A DNA stretch of 64,000 nt from Neodontobutis hainanensis (GCA_024349245.1 JALDNG010000049.1:671001-735000), one strand, 5' to 3'; positions 1-13,467 are shown, counted from the first letter of the stretch. Made by a program: numbers and translations. The notes: generated by a model not told the origin, from the sequence alone.

Positions 1-52
1 GCCAGATTTATTAAAACCTCATTGATAAAGAAATTAACCAAGAGTAAAACAA

Positions 53-74
53 CATAAATAAATAAATAAATATA
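53..74. repeat. Short (AAAT)n microsatellite
   Basis: About five tandem copies of a tetranucleotide of the AAAT type at the left edge of the window. It is a simple repeat with no visible function. Confidence 0.8.
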
Positions 75-1345
75 TCAATAATGTAGGATTATTGCTGAAA
101 AATGAATTTACAAATGTTTACAGTTATTATGAAGCTGAATCTATTTTTGAGGAAATGCTGTTAATGAGTTCTTAGAAATAGAAGTGTCAGAAAGCTTGCT
201 CCTGGCGTTTGCAGTGGACTTAACACTTAATAAATATGCAGTTCCCTCTCTCCATCAGAGGATGACCTTTAGCGTGGCCTGCTCCTGTAGGCTGTTTCTC
301 CAGGGTTTGAGGCTGTGGGCAGAGCTCAGCTAAATACTGTAGGACGCCTTTCTTGGATCAATAGCTTTGTCTAAAATCCGTTCCCAGACTCACCTGCAGA
401 AACAGCAGTGGCCTTTGTGACACCGAGAGAAAGAGAGAGCTGCTTTAACTCAACCTGCCCACAGGAAGATGGATAAATCAAACTTGGATAACAGATGGGG
501 GAGTATAGTTAATATTTTTACCATCTGCTACAATATTATTGTGACTTAACCTTTTCTTAAAGGCAAATCCCTTATCCATGGGTGCAGTGTTGTGCTGAGA
601 CAGCTGAAAGAGCTGGAGGGTGTGGTGCATGTATATTTACTAAATCTCTGCTCCATCTATCAAAAGATACAGCATGCTGGCTCCGCCTGTCTGTCATTGT
701 CCTCTCACATTGGCTGGCCACTTCCTCTCCCGTGACCATTCTCTGCTCCCCAACACTTGATATGTGCATCTTAAACCAGGACACTCTCCTCTTTGTTTCT
801 GAGCTATACACTGGTCTGATCTTTTTTTTTTTCTTCTCCATCCCTCTATTTCATGTTGGACCCCTGTATGTATTCCTCTGCTCTTGGAACATTGGTACAG
901 TTGTATTAGTGTGCTGTCCAAGCAGGTTAGAGAGGGTAATTTGAGCCTCCGAGGGTGCCGCGGGGCTTGGATCTAGTTTTGGAAAGTGTGCTGACAGTCA
1001 GCAATCTGGCACTGATCACACCAAAGTCACACGGATCGCTAAGACGTGTAAAATCCTAGTGGGGAAGAGGGTAAGTGTAAATGAGTTTGGAGGAGAGTGG
1101 AGCCAGCGGAGTGATTGTAGTATTATCCACACAGACAGTCGACAAAGATGTCACTTTTAACCAGGGGTCGTGTTAGCTGTTGAACTCAAGTCCATTTGCA
1201 CTCGACACAAAAGGAGTGTTTTTGGTTTGAAGATTAAGTATTCATATGCAAGTATATATAAGTTTACATAGTAACATACTGATATAAATGGCCTGTATCT
1301 GGCCCATCTTCTACTCTAATAACACTGAAAGCACTCTTCAGCACC

Positions 1346-1374
1346 ATATACTGATGACTACTACATCAGTATAT
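1346..1374. repeat. Small perfect inverted repeat
   Basis: A 10-base arm (ATATACTGAT, 1,346-1,355) is followed after nine bases by its exact reverse complement (1,365-1,374). The sequence around it is rich in TACT triplets, so it may be a by-product of low complexity. Confidence 0.5.
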
Positions 1375-4300
1375 ACTACTACTATACTGTGCAAAGCATA
1401 AATAAATCTTACGTTCAACTCCAAACAATCTTTAAACCTCTTCTAACTTTAATGTGTAATTATTTTTTGTTGTTGTAAAGTCATTTTTTTTTGTTAGATT
1501 AGTGTTAGATACTTAACTGATTGACATACAGTAGATGGGTTAACATGGAGATCTATAGCAAACCCAGAACAACAGCTTACAACACTAAAGGGCGTTGTCA
1601 GTGTCAGTGGCAACAAGGGCCATTGACCAAACACTGGCGTGGTCTGTGTGTAGAGGCAGATAAGATTAGGAGAAAGAATAGTATTTCTCTAACAACTTAT
1701 ATTCAATTGGCAATTGACACATACTTAATTGACCAAGAAACAAATACACTCAGAGAGAAAGGGAGTTAGAAGCCAAAGTTGGACTTTGAGCGGAGTAGAC
1801 AAGCGTCTGGTATGGAAGCTGTTTTAATATGTTAGCCTGTCTCCCTGCTGGCCACCCCTCCCCCTTTCAGGGACGGCACTAATGCCATTAAGTGTGGGAC
1901 AGATCTGTTCCATGTCTGCAAGCCTGCCAGTCTACTGGTCTGCCCCGAGACCACTCTCCATCTAATCCTATCCTCCCTCTGTCCTCCGCCTCCCCTCCAC
2001 ACCAGAGACAGGAAGAGGCGGCTGGGAGAAAAATCTAATAAATAAATGAGAGGATGCAAGAGGAAAAAAATATATAAATTAAGTTCTCCGTTCTCGTAAA
2101 TCATGTTGCCAACTTCCAGTAGACAGGAGGGCGGAGCTTAGTGAGGGAGTGATGGAGAGCTCAGAGGAGGACGAGGAGGAAGGGCAGGGAGAGAGTGCGG
2201 GAAGCTTTTCTCTTCCAGCCTCAATCCAGGCTTGGCTCTGGAGACTCGGCGGCGAGGTGTTTTTAATTGATTTTTGATTAGATAGACATGAGAAGGGGGG
2301 GGTGTCCATTAGCATGAGGGGAAAGGAAGTGAGTGAGGCAGAAAGGTACAGTTGTGGGGGACAGAAAGGAGAGGCAAGAAAGAAAGAGAGAAAAAAAAAC
2401 AAGATAAAGAATTGTCTAAGACTCAGTGGCACAAGTGACAGGTGAAGAAATGCATTTGCACATTTGTTATGCACCAGTGGGATGGAACATTTTCTTTAAT
2501 TCAAAGCACTTTGCAGCTAAATTGGCAAAAATTTTCCTTTTAATTACAGACTATTTCCCGTGGGTTTAACGTTTTACACCTATAAGGAAATATTACCGCT
2601 TTGCACAAGACTAGTTTTACTTCAGGTCTGTCCCTATGAGCTGTCCACACTACTCTGTTATCACACACATACAGTATTATCTCTGTTCAATGTAGCGTCA
2701 TTTCTTAGCAGGTGTTAAATGCAGTGACTAATTCTTAAAATGACCAAGAAAGCATCTGTGTTCCCAGCTTGGTCGTCTTCTCTGATTCACCAGAGGAAAA
2801 CAAATGATGACCATTTTATGTCAAAATAAATCATGTAATACGAGTGCCTCATCAGACTGACATCATTTAACCCTCACTTTCATTTGAAGTTAAATTGTGT
2901 ATGTTGTCACCATTTAAAAAAGACTAGAGCTACCGTTACTGCCATATCTAGTATTTTTGTCAGTTTTAATATACTGTCTGTAGATACATCAGTTATATCA
3001 GTTCAGCAACAATGAAGCATGTCTCTAATTCTTTTAAAAAACTCCTTAGTTCAGAATTACAAAAGACGTTTGACTGGACGTACTGTATAACCCTTCTGCA
3101 GCAGTTTCAAATGAGGACTGGCAGTTTTTCTGGTTGTTATTAATCTATATGATCTCAATTGTGGTTATGACTGCTTGTTGTTTAAAAATCACTTAAATAA
3201 ATAAATTAATTAAATAAATAGTAGAAGCTTCTGTCTCTTGAATCCAGTTATCGACATGTTCTGTTTTAGTGTGATTCTTTCCATTATATAAAGATTGCAA
3301 TGCTCATCTAAATATAATAATTGATGTAATGATAAATCTGACTGTCTTGTTTCATGACTTAAATGTGCTGTGGATGTATTTGGAAAAAATCTTTAGTTAG
3401 AACTTAACCTTTTAATGTCTGTCAATCATTTTAATATTTAGATTTTTACATTGAAACTAAAAGAAAAATGGAAAACTGGAGGATGCCACATTTTCAAGAA
3501 TCCCTTCTATCCTAAGTATCCATGAAAGAAAAAAAAGAGTTATCTATCCCACACAAGGAGGCAAATGACCTCTCACCTATTGATTGTTGTTCAACCAAAG
3601 CCTCGTGCAGAATAATAACAACTAAGAGCCAGCACCGTTGATTGTTTTTTGCCTGTTTTTTTTTACATTTTCTCTTTGTCCTCTGTTGTAGTTTTAATGG
3701 GTGAGCAAACCAAGGAGAAGAGAAACACAACATGGTAAATTAGATTTGCACCTCCAGTTAACTCTCACTTTGGTAACTTGTCTCAGTTCTCATAAGTTTC
3801 TTATTCTCCAGACAAGGCCCCTCCTCTCGCCTGCTCTCATCCTTCTGGTCAGTGTAGCCGGTCCCAGCTGCACTTGAACAGAGGCCCAGAGCTGCGGACG
3901 TAGACACATTCACTAACTCCCACTCCTTCTTGATACCCTCTGAGGCACATAGGGTTAGAGTAATATCCAAAGTGCAGGTGGGACCTTGCTCTCAAACTGA
4001 GGCTCCACAAAGCAGGGCGAGTGCGCAAGGCATGTAATGGAGTGATGATCACAGCAGAGACTGAACAATCAAAAGTGGAGGAGGCCGGTGGTGGGGGCAC
4101 TCATGGACCTGGGAACTTGCTCACTAATTGTATCTTATGACTAATTGGTAAATTAGTAAAACCTATTTCAAGGCGCCAGGTTTAGCTTTGGGGGACACCC
4201 ACAGCTCATTATAGACTCATATTCTGGGCAGAGGAGGAGAAAAATAAAGGAAATTATACAATTGCTCAGGTGAGGATGGCAATTAAGCAAGTGCTTAAGA

Positions 4301-6603
4301 AGAGGAGGAAATGAAGCCTTGTGCACGCATAATTTACTGTACTCTCCTGTGTCTGGTTTTAAATCACAGATAATGCAGGACAGAGTTACAGAGGCCTTCG
4401 AGGAGAACTGGCTCTCATCATCAGATGTGTTATCAGCATTATGTTGTATGGAAGTCAAAATACTATACACATTTACATAGATAACTCATCTACATTCATT
4501 TAAGTTTAAAAAACAAAAACTTTTTCTACGACAGAGATGACATACTCAACAATCTTGAATAAAGCATAAATTGAAATTTCATCCCAACGTTTTAGTGCTC
4601 TGGTAACATTGATAAAGCCTCTTAAGTCCTGTCCTCAGTGCTAACCATCTGGTGTCAGTATTGGAACGCTGATGAACCTGATTTATGACTTATTCTCACG
4701 AGCATGACGTATTAAATTTATGGATAGGACCTAAAACCTGGACAAAAATTCATGGCAGCGTGCCTCAAAAGCTGGATCTTAGGTTTAGAGGGAAGAAACG
4801 GCTAAAAGCCTGGGAAAGTTAAATAAAATGTTGTGGTGTTAGTTATTACAGCAAGTGTTGTTTGGCAAGACATTTTGTTTAAGGTTTTCTTAAAGTTTTT
4901 TTTCATAATATCCCAGGTCATAAATATTATGTCTTGGCTATGATCACGTTTGAACTCAACAATGAAGCCAGTGTATTTGTAATTTTTATGTACTACTCCT
5001 CCTGAACGGTATGGTTTTACACTTGTGCGTCATTCTCTGCATAGTTCTGTTCAAAACACTCAGTGGGTCAAGACAACCATGTAATATCAAGGACTAGTGG
5101 TTTGACCATATTTTTAGACCCAGGCCACTTAGCTTTACAGGAAATTATACCAATTTAGTATTGGATCTCCAATGAATATTTGAAGTCCATAAAGATAGAT
5201 GGCTGCATGGGAACATTGCTTCTCTGCTTTCTCATCTTTGAGAGTAAGCTGTTTGCTTTTCCAAATATTGATTTACCAGTCAAAGATCACACAAATTACA
5301 CAGCAAATTTTGTTCGAGGGCAGACTTTGCACTGGTTTAGATTATTTTCCTCTTGAGAAGATTGTGAACCAAATCATTTCTAAAAATACATAGAAAATGT
5401 AAGCCCCTGCAGCTGCAGCAAACATTAGCATCTTAAAAACAGTACTTGAACATGCACCAGACAAGGAGCAAATGTAATGCTTTAAGCCTTCCCACTGCAT
5501 GTCGTGTCGTTTTTGTCACGCACTGTGAACTGCTTGCCCTCATCTCCTTTTGAAGGACAACATCGATCCCCCAAAACCCCCTCACACACCCTCCACCAAC
5601 AATTTGCCAGCAGTAAAACTAATATTGTCTTTAATCAGATGCAATTAGATCTGCGAGTTAAGATCTCCTCCCAATTAAAACTCATTAGGCCCATAATGTC
5701 ATTAGGGGAGTCTTGAGTAACCACTGCTTGCAAAGAGAGGCCACTCGCATTAAACAACTAGCTCTGGCATGTGCATACTTATTAGAAAACATACCCTTGT
5801 TATTGTGAGGAATAAATTTCACCTAAAGCTTTATGGTTGGCTTTTTAAATATTTTGTTTATGAAACTATATATTTAGTAGAAGCTCTTCCAAATGTAGTT
5901 CTTACTGCCAACAAACTTGGATCACTAACTGAGTTAATTCTCCAAAGGAAAGCTGTGGTCAAAGTAACACCAAATCCAACTTTAAAAAACTTTACAGTAC
6001 ATTTTTGCCAGATAGCTTTGTCGAGTTCCTACTTGTCATTAGTAATAGACAACTTCTTCCAAAACTATGTGACAAAAAGAGGAAGGCCACTTAGGAACTA
6101 AACACCATACACCTAAACTAATGCGTAAGTGCCACTAACTACATAATCGTGCACACAAAAGCAGCCAAGAATAAGTCAGTAAATAAAACAAATGACTGAG
6201 TAGTGTTTGGAAATCTGAATATAAATAATAAAAATATAAATAATAAAAATAAATAAATATGAAAATACAAATGAAGTGTGCTTTTATGTATTCTGTGTTG
6301 CAAAGACAGTCAATAACACAGAAGACCGTGGCACTTTTAAAATGACTTGAAAATAAAGAATAATGCAAGGTCAAATTCAAAATTTTATTTGAAGATTACA
6401 ATGTATGAAAACCTAATAACGCTTGAAATAAGTACATAGCACACCCAAACACAGACATTTTTAGTACCAGGCTTCTTTTCTCCTACATTAAGCTTGTAGA
6501 AGACGTTAAACCAAACCAGACAGAAAACTGCTGAGGCTATATTGAATTTGTGGATCTCATCTGTCGTGCTCAAAAACAGTGGATCATTGATTCTTGTGCT
6601 GCC

Positions 6604-6622
6604 TTTTTTTTTTTTTTTTTTT
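6604..6622. repeat. Poly-T run (T19)
   Basis: Nineteen consecutive T. It could be a reversed poly-A tail of an old retrocopy, but no retroelement body is recognisable beside it. Confidence 0.8.
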
Positions 6623-7950
6623 ATAAAAACCTTGAGTGTGGTACCTTGATGTTAATGTGCTAAAGGCTCACAGACTCAGTGCCCTTGATAGATGGAAATT
6701 TATACCATCTCAACACTTGCTGTTGAACGTTCTTAGCTTTTTTTACTGTGGGCATGTAAAGAAAACTTAACAATATCACTGTGCAACCTTCGAGCAAGAC
6801 TTTTTAAAATGTACAGTATGAATGCCTTTTACACTAAAATGTGCGTTTATCAATAGAAGGAGCACAATTATTTGGATAGCAGGCCCTGTTAAAAGCCTGT
6901 GTGACACCAATCAGCAGTAATTACTACAAAGGCTTGAGTTTTCCTCCGCCTCTAATTGGCCTTTGCTGTCAATCAACAAGTGATTTCAGCTCAGAATTGA
7001 ACTAAGGGGAATGATAGAAGCGGCAATGGTGGGGTAATTGAAAATAATTGAGCAAATTGCGGATTTGAGAAGTTGGCTTCATCAGCACTGCGGGGGTGGA
7101 ATATGAGCATGTGGAGAGTTGAGAGGTGAACAGAGGAAAAGCCAGGATCTTAATGATAATGAACAAAAACACTCGCTTCCATTTTGCCTCAGCCCTGGAG
7201 GATGGATGTGCTTATCGGAATAATCAGCGTGTACATGTCTCAGTGTCATATGTGCACAGGAAAAGATGAGCATCTTTGATCTGTGGATCCAAGCTTTAGC
7301 ACTTCTATTAAGCTGCTGCAGGGCTTATATCCTGCTCCAGTCTCAAACAGACCCTTGAGCAAAGGAAGGATACCTCAGTGGACAACTGTGTTGAAGCCTC
7401 TGCATCTCATTAAATCTGACTTTACACTGGCCACATACCAGAATGCATCAAAGTCTGTCTAATCAGAGTTTAGTCGACCAGGTTTGAAATGATTCAACCA
7501 GAAAAAGCAGCGTTATGTTGCACTATTTTTTCTCTCTTCAAGTCTAAATTTAGTCCAAACTGTGAACACAGCTGGGTTAATATGGAACAGTTAGCCTAAG
7601 AAAGAGTTGAAATTAATTAACAATATACTTTTATCAACAATGTGTGAATGATAAAATAAGAATATGCCACAGAGAATAAAAACATTTACTTATTGCTCCT
7701 AACAACACAGTTGCATTCTTTGCTAGCTGTCCAGTATTAAGTTGTTCGCATCTTGACACCATATTTAACACAATGTGGAAGGTGACATACTGCCATATCT
7801 GCTGTGTTTTCTTCAACAGACTCTGGTGTTTTAGTCAACAAGGTCTGGACAGGACTCTTAAATGCTACCAGGAGCTAGAGAAATGTGCAGCTGCAGGTGC
7901 TGCTTCAGTTTGACACTTGGTCAAAAACGTGCCTTTATCATCCAGTGTTA

Positions 7951-7993
7951 AATGTTGCTATGTATATGTTGGTTTATAATACATAGCAGCATT
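7951..7993. repeat. 15-bp hairpin with one G-T pair
   Basis: The arm at 7,951-7,965 pairs with 7,979-7,993 over 15 positions with a single G-T wobble and a 13-base loop. The stem is short for an animal pre-miRNA and no known miRNA is recognised. It may be a remnant of a small inverted-repeat element or chance. Confidence 0.5.
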
Positions 7994-10900
7994 CTAAACA
8001 AAATGCAATTACAAAAATGTGAATGAGAAGAATTTCCCAAACTAAATAAATATTTACATTCCTTTAAATGGTTAGCTTATTTATTCTACTGTGCGCTAAT
8101 GTTTTGTAATATTTCATAAACAGATGTCAGTGAGATATAAATTTGTAGCAAAATTCAGTATTTTTTATAGGTACTGTATGCTTAGGCAAGAATAATCCTG
8201 GGTTATGGTTTCAAATGGTAGATGAAAAGACATTAAAGTAGATGAATAGTAGATGAAAGTTTCTGGTGCAACCCAATGTGTGTGATCATGTTTACATCTC
8301 TGCCTTCAGTACAGTATATGCACATAGCATCTTAGTGTGCGTGAGTTGAGCCGCATAAATCAACCAAAGCCAACTAAATTTTTCTGCTGTGGGTGTTTTA
8401 TATTTATATATCAGATAGAGAAGCAATACTGACAAGCTACGGGACTTAAGGTGGCCCCTTAGTTTCAGTTGTTTGTCATCTCTTCCTTTTCTTCCTCCTA
8501 CTCTGCCCATCCTCAAGAGCTGCTTACCTTCCACAGCTTAAAAAAAAAACAAATTCTTGCTGCAATTTACATTTCCATATGCTGCCAGTGGCGCCAGGAA
8601 GAGTGGATAATTGGGTTGAAAGTGGTGACGGTGAGAGTGGGATAGAAAAAGGATACAGAGAGAAGAAAAAAAAAAACCCTACCCATTATAGCATGGTTTT
8701 CTTTTTTCCACCCTTTCAGTCGTCATTTTGCTGTGCTGCTCTTAACCACTTGTGTAGCTGAAAAGATTTACCTTGGCCTCCTATTCTGTCTCTCTCCAAC
8801 AGAATGACTGTACTGGCCTCCCCCAGAGCGGTGCCCCCGCCCCGTTCCACTCCCGCCTCATCCATATTCATCCGGCGTCTCTCTCTATCCTTCTTTCTCT
8901 CACTGTGTCACCCACAGCATGGTGTTAATACGCCAATTAGTACTAAGAGCAGATAATGGACTATGTCATATTGCAAAAGCGAAAAGAGAGACGAAGCCGG
9001 TGAAAATGAGAAAGGGCTGCTCGAGGTGTCGTTATGGATGTGGTTTGCTGTAATGCTGCGTTTGCTGTGAGCATCCGCTGGTTTCATAAAAGCTGAGGTG
9101 TTACACCAACGCTCGGCTGCCTCCAAATACTATTTAGCCTTGTTGTATTCTTTCACTGATCTACTTCCCTTTTCACACTGTATCATTCGTCTGTTTATTT
9201 CTAAGGCCACTGGACTTGGCTCTAAATACACAGAACTATTATAAGAACTCTGCAAGTCGATCAATACATTGTTTCCAGAAATGTCAATATGCATATGTAA
9301 ATGACACATAAACATGTACGTATATCTGTCACTCTGTGTGTTGGTAGGTCGTGGTGTTTTATAAATAAAAGCTTGTAAGAAATACATATCACATTTAAAA
9401 GGTGTATTAAGGCTAGAGTATGGTTTTAGTGTTAAACTCCTGTGACATTTAGATGGGAAGTCAATCCGTCAGTTTTTGAAGCTATGGTTACACATTTGCT
9501 GTCAAACAACAACAACAGTAGCTCGTTTACATGATTCAAGGATATACAATCAAACAGAAACACTGGCAACTAACCCAACCTACTGAGCTACTGAACAAAC
9601 ATCCATTTGGCCAATGAAAGAGGAGGAAATGAAGTTTCTGTGAATGTGCAGAAAGTCAATTTGCTGAGTTCTTATTTATAACAGGATAAAAAGAGGATTG
9701 AAAACCATAAGATTGATTCACTTTTTTGCAAAAATGAGACACCCATGTGAAGGAACGCTAACAGTGAATACCGATTGAGTATGCTGCATCAGCCCCTATT
9801 CTATAAAAAATATATCACTTACTTTTCTTTTAATGCCTGAAATAATTAACCTTTGGTGTTCAATGTCCAATGTAACATTTGTTTCAGTATGTTAATATTT
9901 CCATCCGGCCAAAAAACATAAATAAAACAATTCTAGGAGACTGGGTTGATCAGTAGCAGTTTCCTCAAATATTATAATTTGAAGTTCATTTTTTTAAATG
10001 ATCAAATCAAATGAACTGCAAACATGAATCTCAATGGTAAGAAACACATTTTCTGATGTTTTTAATCAACCACTACTAATACCAAGCACAAAAAAATATT
10101 TTATTGCATTGAGTCAGGAGATAATTTGTCAATCACTGCAGAATAAGAAGCTGCATGCCTCACTGTGAAAACAGGAGGTATTTTGCAAATAAGGCGAGAC
10201 GTTATGTAAATAATAGTTCTGCATAAACATGAATTCAGACTGGGAAGAATTGGCATTAATCAAACATGAGCTACAACAAATTAAAATGTGCCAGCTGCAG
10301 GAGTCCATTTTCCTGCCTTTTGAAAGAAAAAAAAAGGGGTGGGGGCTGGTATTCAGGCTGATGTTCTGTTGATAAAGTCTTATCGAAAGAACATATCGCT
10401 GTATTGAGAATATAAATGCAATGAGGAACACAAGTGAACAAAAAGATTTATTATTAAAAAGGACTCAAATTTTCTCAGTCATGGTGGAGGCTGAATGAAT
10501 TTGTTCAGTGATAGAACATACCCACTGCACAAAAGACTACGATGCTACACAATATGACAGTGTGGCAGGTTTTTATCTAAGATTTTCTTTCATTTTTCTC
10601 GTTCCTTGTATATTTTAAGCAACGCCTTTATCAACATTTATCTGGGACTTTTTATGTTGAGCAAAAAAGCAGGAAGGTAATTAGTATGTTGTGTTCTGAA
10701 AGTGAAGTTTGAATGAGTGGACCTTTGATTTGAATCTTGGTTTTGTGTGTTTCTTTTTTAGAAGATTTCTTTTTTTTCTTTTTTTTTTTCAAAGAAGCAC
10801 CTTTTCGTATTTTCTGAGACTGTAATAAAGTTGCTTAAAGGGAGTAAATGGGACATCCTTTGTTAGTCTTAGGATTTACATTAGACTTATATACAAATAA

Positions 10901-12171
10901 CAAAAAAAAATGATTTCCTCAGACTCACGACATGACTGCAGCGTCCAGTAAATAGTGCAGAAATAAGAACACATCCTCGAACCAAGTGCATGTGTTTTGT
11001 CCATTAAACATTTACAACAGCTAATGCTGCTACACGCACCTTTTATTCAGACAGTAAAATTAGAGTATTTGTTAAAAGACACTATTGAGTAAGTCAGTGT
11101 TGTTGCTAAGAGACAGGGGTGTGTTGCACAACTGCTCAGAGTTGATGCTATAGTCAGCGGCGGGTCCATTGTGCAGTTACAGTTTAACAGTAGGTTTGCA
11201 AGACTCATGATTATGCATATCATTCTGACCCTGCATGTGTAACATTCACCACTGGAAGAAAAGAAAAAAGGGGAGGGGGGGGCACAAGTACATTATGCTT
11301 GCTGTTTATTGGCACAATGAGTCAGACAGCCCATGAAGGTCAATTGACTGGATTTGAGAGCAGTATAACAGAGTATGTGACAGTAGCATAAGTTGTAAAG
11401 GCACTGCAGAGACCATTCTCTGCCATGCTGATATTAGTTATCATAATAAAAAGAGAAAAAATAAATAAAAATAAGAGGAAAAACACATAATGCAACGTGC
11501 ACTCGTGCAGTTACTGCATGAAATATGTAAGTTCAATGATTTTATTTGGCATTGTGTACTTAAGTGTAAGGAATAATGACTGTCAGTGTTTATGATAATG
11601 CATGCAGCCATTCAGATTATTATTATGCATTATTATGCAGGTACTCAAGCAAGCAGTATATGCTAGTTTTGAATCATTTTTAATTGGTCAAAATGAGTCA
11701 AGACATTCACTAATTATTATTGTCAGGCGCAGACAGGAAGCCCTCACAATGTGTGTGTGACGATATCCATGGTATATCATTGGTAAAAGAATAATGTCAA
11801 TGATGTACATTGTTAATCTTGCAATTCATGCCACGTTAGTTGATATATTGCCAAAAATAACATCTATAAAACAATAATATTTAATTAAACAATATAAACA
11901 ATAATAATTTCTTGACTTAACACAGTGAAGTCTCTCGGATTTTCAAAGACATTTTAATAAATGCCTCAGGATGAAATGGTAAATAATAGATTGTTTTTAC
12001 TGATCATTGTGTAATTGCTCAGTTTCAGTCTCTACTTTGTGTGTTGTAAATATAGATATTAACCTTCACATAATACATACCACATAGTTACATGATGAGA
12101 TATATGTATAAAGTACTGCTGCTTGTTACCTGGATGTATGCAGTATAATGTTTGTAATGTAAATCATTAGA

Positions 12172-12660
12172 CTATAGAATTAAATATATAGATTTATCGT
12201 CTGACAGTGTATTCACTTTAGAATAAGGCTTTATTGGCAACAAGCCAGTTTTCTGTTTATACTTGCAAAATGAAAATAAATAAATAAACTTGTGAGAAAG
12301 CGATGTCTGCATGTTTACTGGGTGTGCATGGAGTTCACCAGTTCTGCCTGTGTTTGTCATGCTCCAAACTGGTGCTGAATCAGTCTGACTCACGGTCTTC
12401 CCACTGAGCTCCTCCTGCAGTGATGTATCACGCTTTTCCTTCTCATTCACTTTCACCTGGAGGACTCCTGAAGACTTTGTAGCACTGTTTGACACACCGC
12501 AACCCTCCATTTGGTGTGTCTGTTCAGTTTTAGATCTCGCTTTTTCATTATCCGTGGTTAACATGGGTAATCTTTTATGATTTAAAGATAATGAAGAATC
12601 ACTTCGGTGCTCTTTGAGAAGCATTTCTATTCGGCCTGGTGTAGTTAGATGTAGAACATG
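12172..12660 (-). CDS. Possible antisense coding exon or decayed gene fragment
   Basis: An uninterrupted minus-strand frame gives 150 codons from an ATG at 12,624 to a stop at 12,172, and stays open for about a dozen codons further upstream. The first 112 or so residues are hydrophilic and rich in S, T, K, E and Q, with many GAG, AAG, CTC, CAG and GTG codons, as in vertebrate coding DNA. The last 38 or so residues run through T/A-rich sequence and look non-coding. Just upstream on this strand is an acceptor-like end (CTAACTACACCAG), and inside the frame a CAG followed by GTGAAA is a good donor match, so a shorter internal exon is possible. No domain is recognised. Other chance frames in this window reach 159-208 codons, so length alone does not prove coding. 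It may be an exon of an antisense gene, a pseudogene fragment or chance. Confidence 0.22.
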   Translation of the reverse strand, partial: HVLHLTTPGRIEMLLKEHRSDSSLSLNHKRLPMLTTDNEKARSKTEQTHQMEGCGVSNSATKSSGVLQVKVNEKEKRDTSLQEELSGKTVSQTDSAPVWSMTNTGRTGELHAHPVNMQTSLSHKFIYLFSFCKYKQKTGLLPIKPYSKVNTLSDDKSIYLIL

Positions 12661-13000
12661 AAGTCATAAATTTCAAGCCTAATCAGCACGTGTGAGATGT
12701 TTGACATGAATAAACGTCCATGTGGATTAACTTTATTATAAATAATATTTATTTAGATGCTTGAATTGTGTCTACATCTTGGTCACATAGGCAAGAATTA
12801 TAATTATTCCTGTCTATTGGTACTGATGATATTTAGTACAATGTTCGTTTAAATAAAACATTTTGCCAAAACCAATCCAAACGTTCTGCAGCTCTTAAAT
12901 GCATTTTGTAAGGATATAAGGATACTCAAAATGTTTAGTCTTTGCACACCTAAGACGTCGGCAGGTGCGTTGGAGGAAAAAAAACACTAAAGAAGACAAG

Positions 13001-13107
13001 AAAAAAACTCCCACACACTGTCTCACTCTTATTCCAAACATTTATTTTAGCATTTTATTTAAATAAATGTTCTGAATAAGAGTGAGACTGTGGGCAGGAG
13101 TTTTTTT
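13001..13107. repeat. Long imperfect inverted repeat (hairpin)
   Basis: The left arm (13,001-13,049) and right arm (13,059-13,107) are reverse complements over 49 positions with about seven mismatches, separated by about nine bases. The outer ends are A7 and T7, and the core CACTCTTATTC pairs exactly with GAATAAGAGTG. The shape fits a tiny MITE-like palindrome or a pre-miRNA-like stem-loop. It lies about 300 bases upstream of the CpG-rich block. No known miRNA or transposon terminus was recognised. Confidence 0.75.
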
Positions 13108-13467
13108 CACAAAGTATGTAAAGACTTTAGTAAAGCTATAGTGGATTATTTTGAGGAACTCAATATTTGTCATTGACTTTAAACAGAAGTCACTGAAAAT
13201 TGACATTTTAAGTTTCTTTTGTTGCATGTTCAAAATGAGAAATGTTTAAAAACATTGCTTTTTAAACCTCTGCGTGATTCTAAACCCCAACTTGCTTGAC
13301 CACGTGATCCCCCCACAGCTGTGATATAGCTGAATTTGGGTGAGTGGCGACTTTAAAACCCACTTTAAGAGTTTTTTGTGGCTATCAGACTCTCTATGTC
13401 CACGAGGGGTGAGGATGAGGGCGCGCGGACGTGCACAGGCCCATCGCGTGCAGGGCTGCAGCGCACG

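Larger units (their letters stand above)
1..13000. other. Non-coding upstream region
   Basis: No recognisable protein-coding gene is visible in this stretch apart from the uncertain minus-strand frame at 12,172-12,650. Open frames are short, low in complexity or run through A/T-rich tracts, and none resembles a family I know. It holds short A/T simple repeats (53-74 and about 3,193-3,220), a T19 run at 6,604-6,622, a purine-rich stretch around 2,290-2,400, a hairpin at 7,951-7,993, and two blocks dense in TAAT-type cores (about 5,617-5,712 and 6,893-7,076) that look like possible distal regulatory elements. Whether this is intergenic DNA or an intron of another gene cannot be told from the sequence. 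Confidence 0.6.

Noticed and set aside
8781..8930. Exon-like stretch after a polypyrimidine-AG ending near 8,802
   Set aside because: No donor in a sensible frame follows and the translation resembles nothing. CT-rich DNA gives many such acceptor look-alikes.
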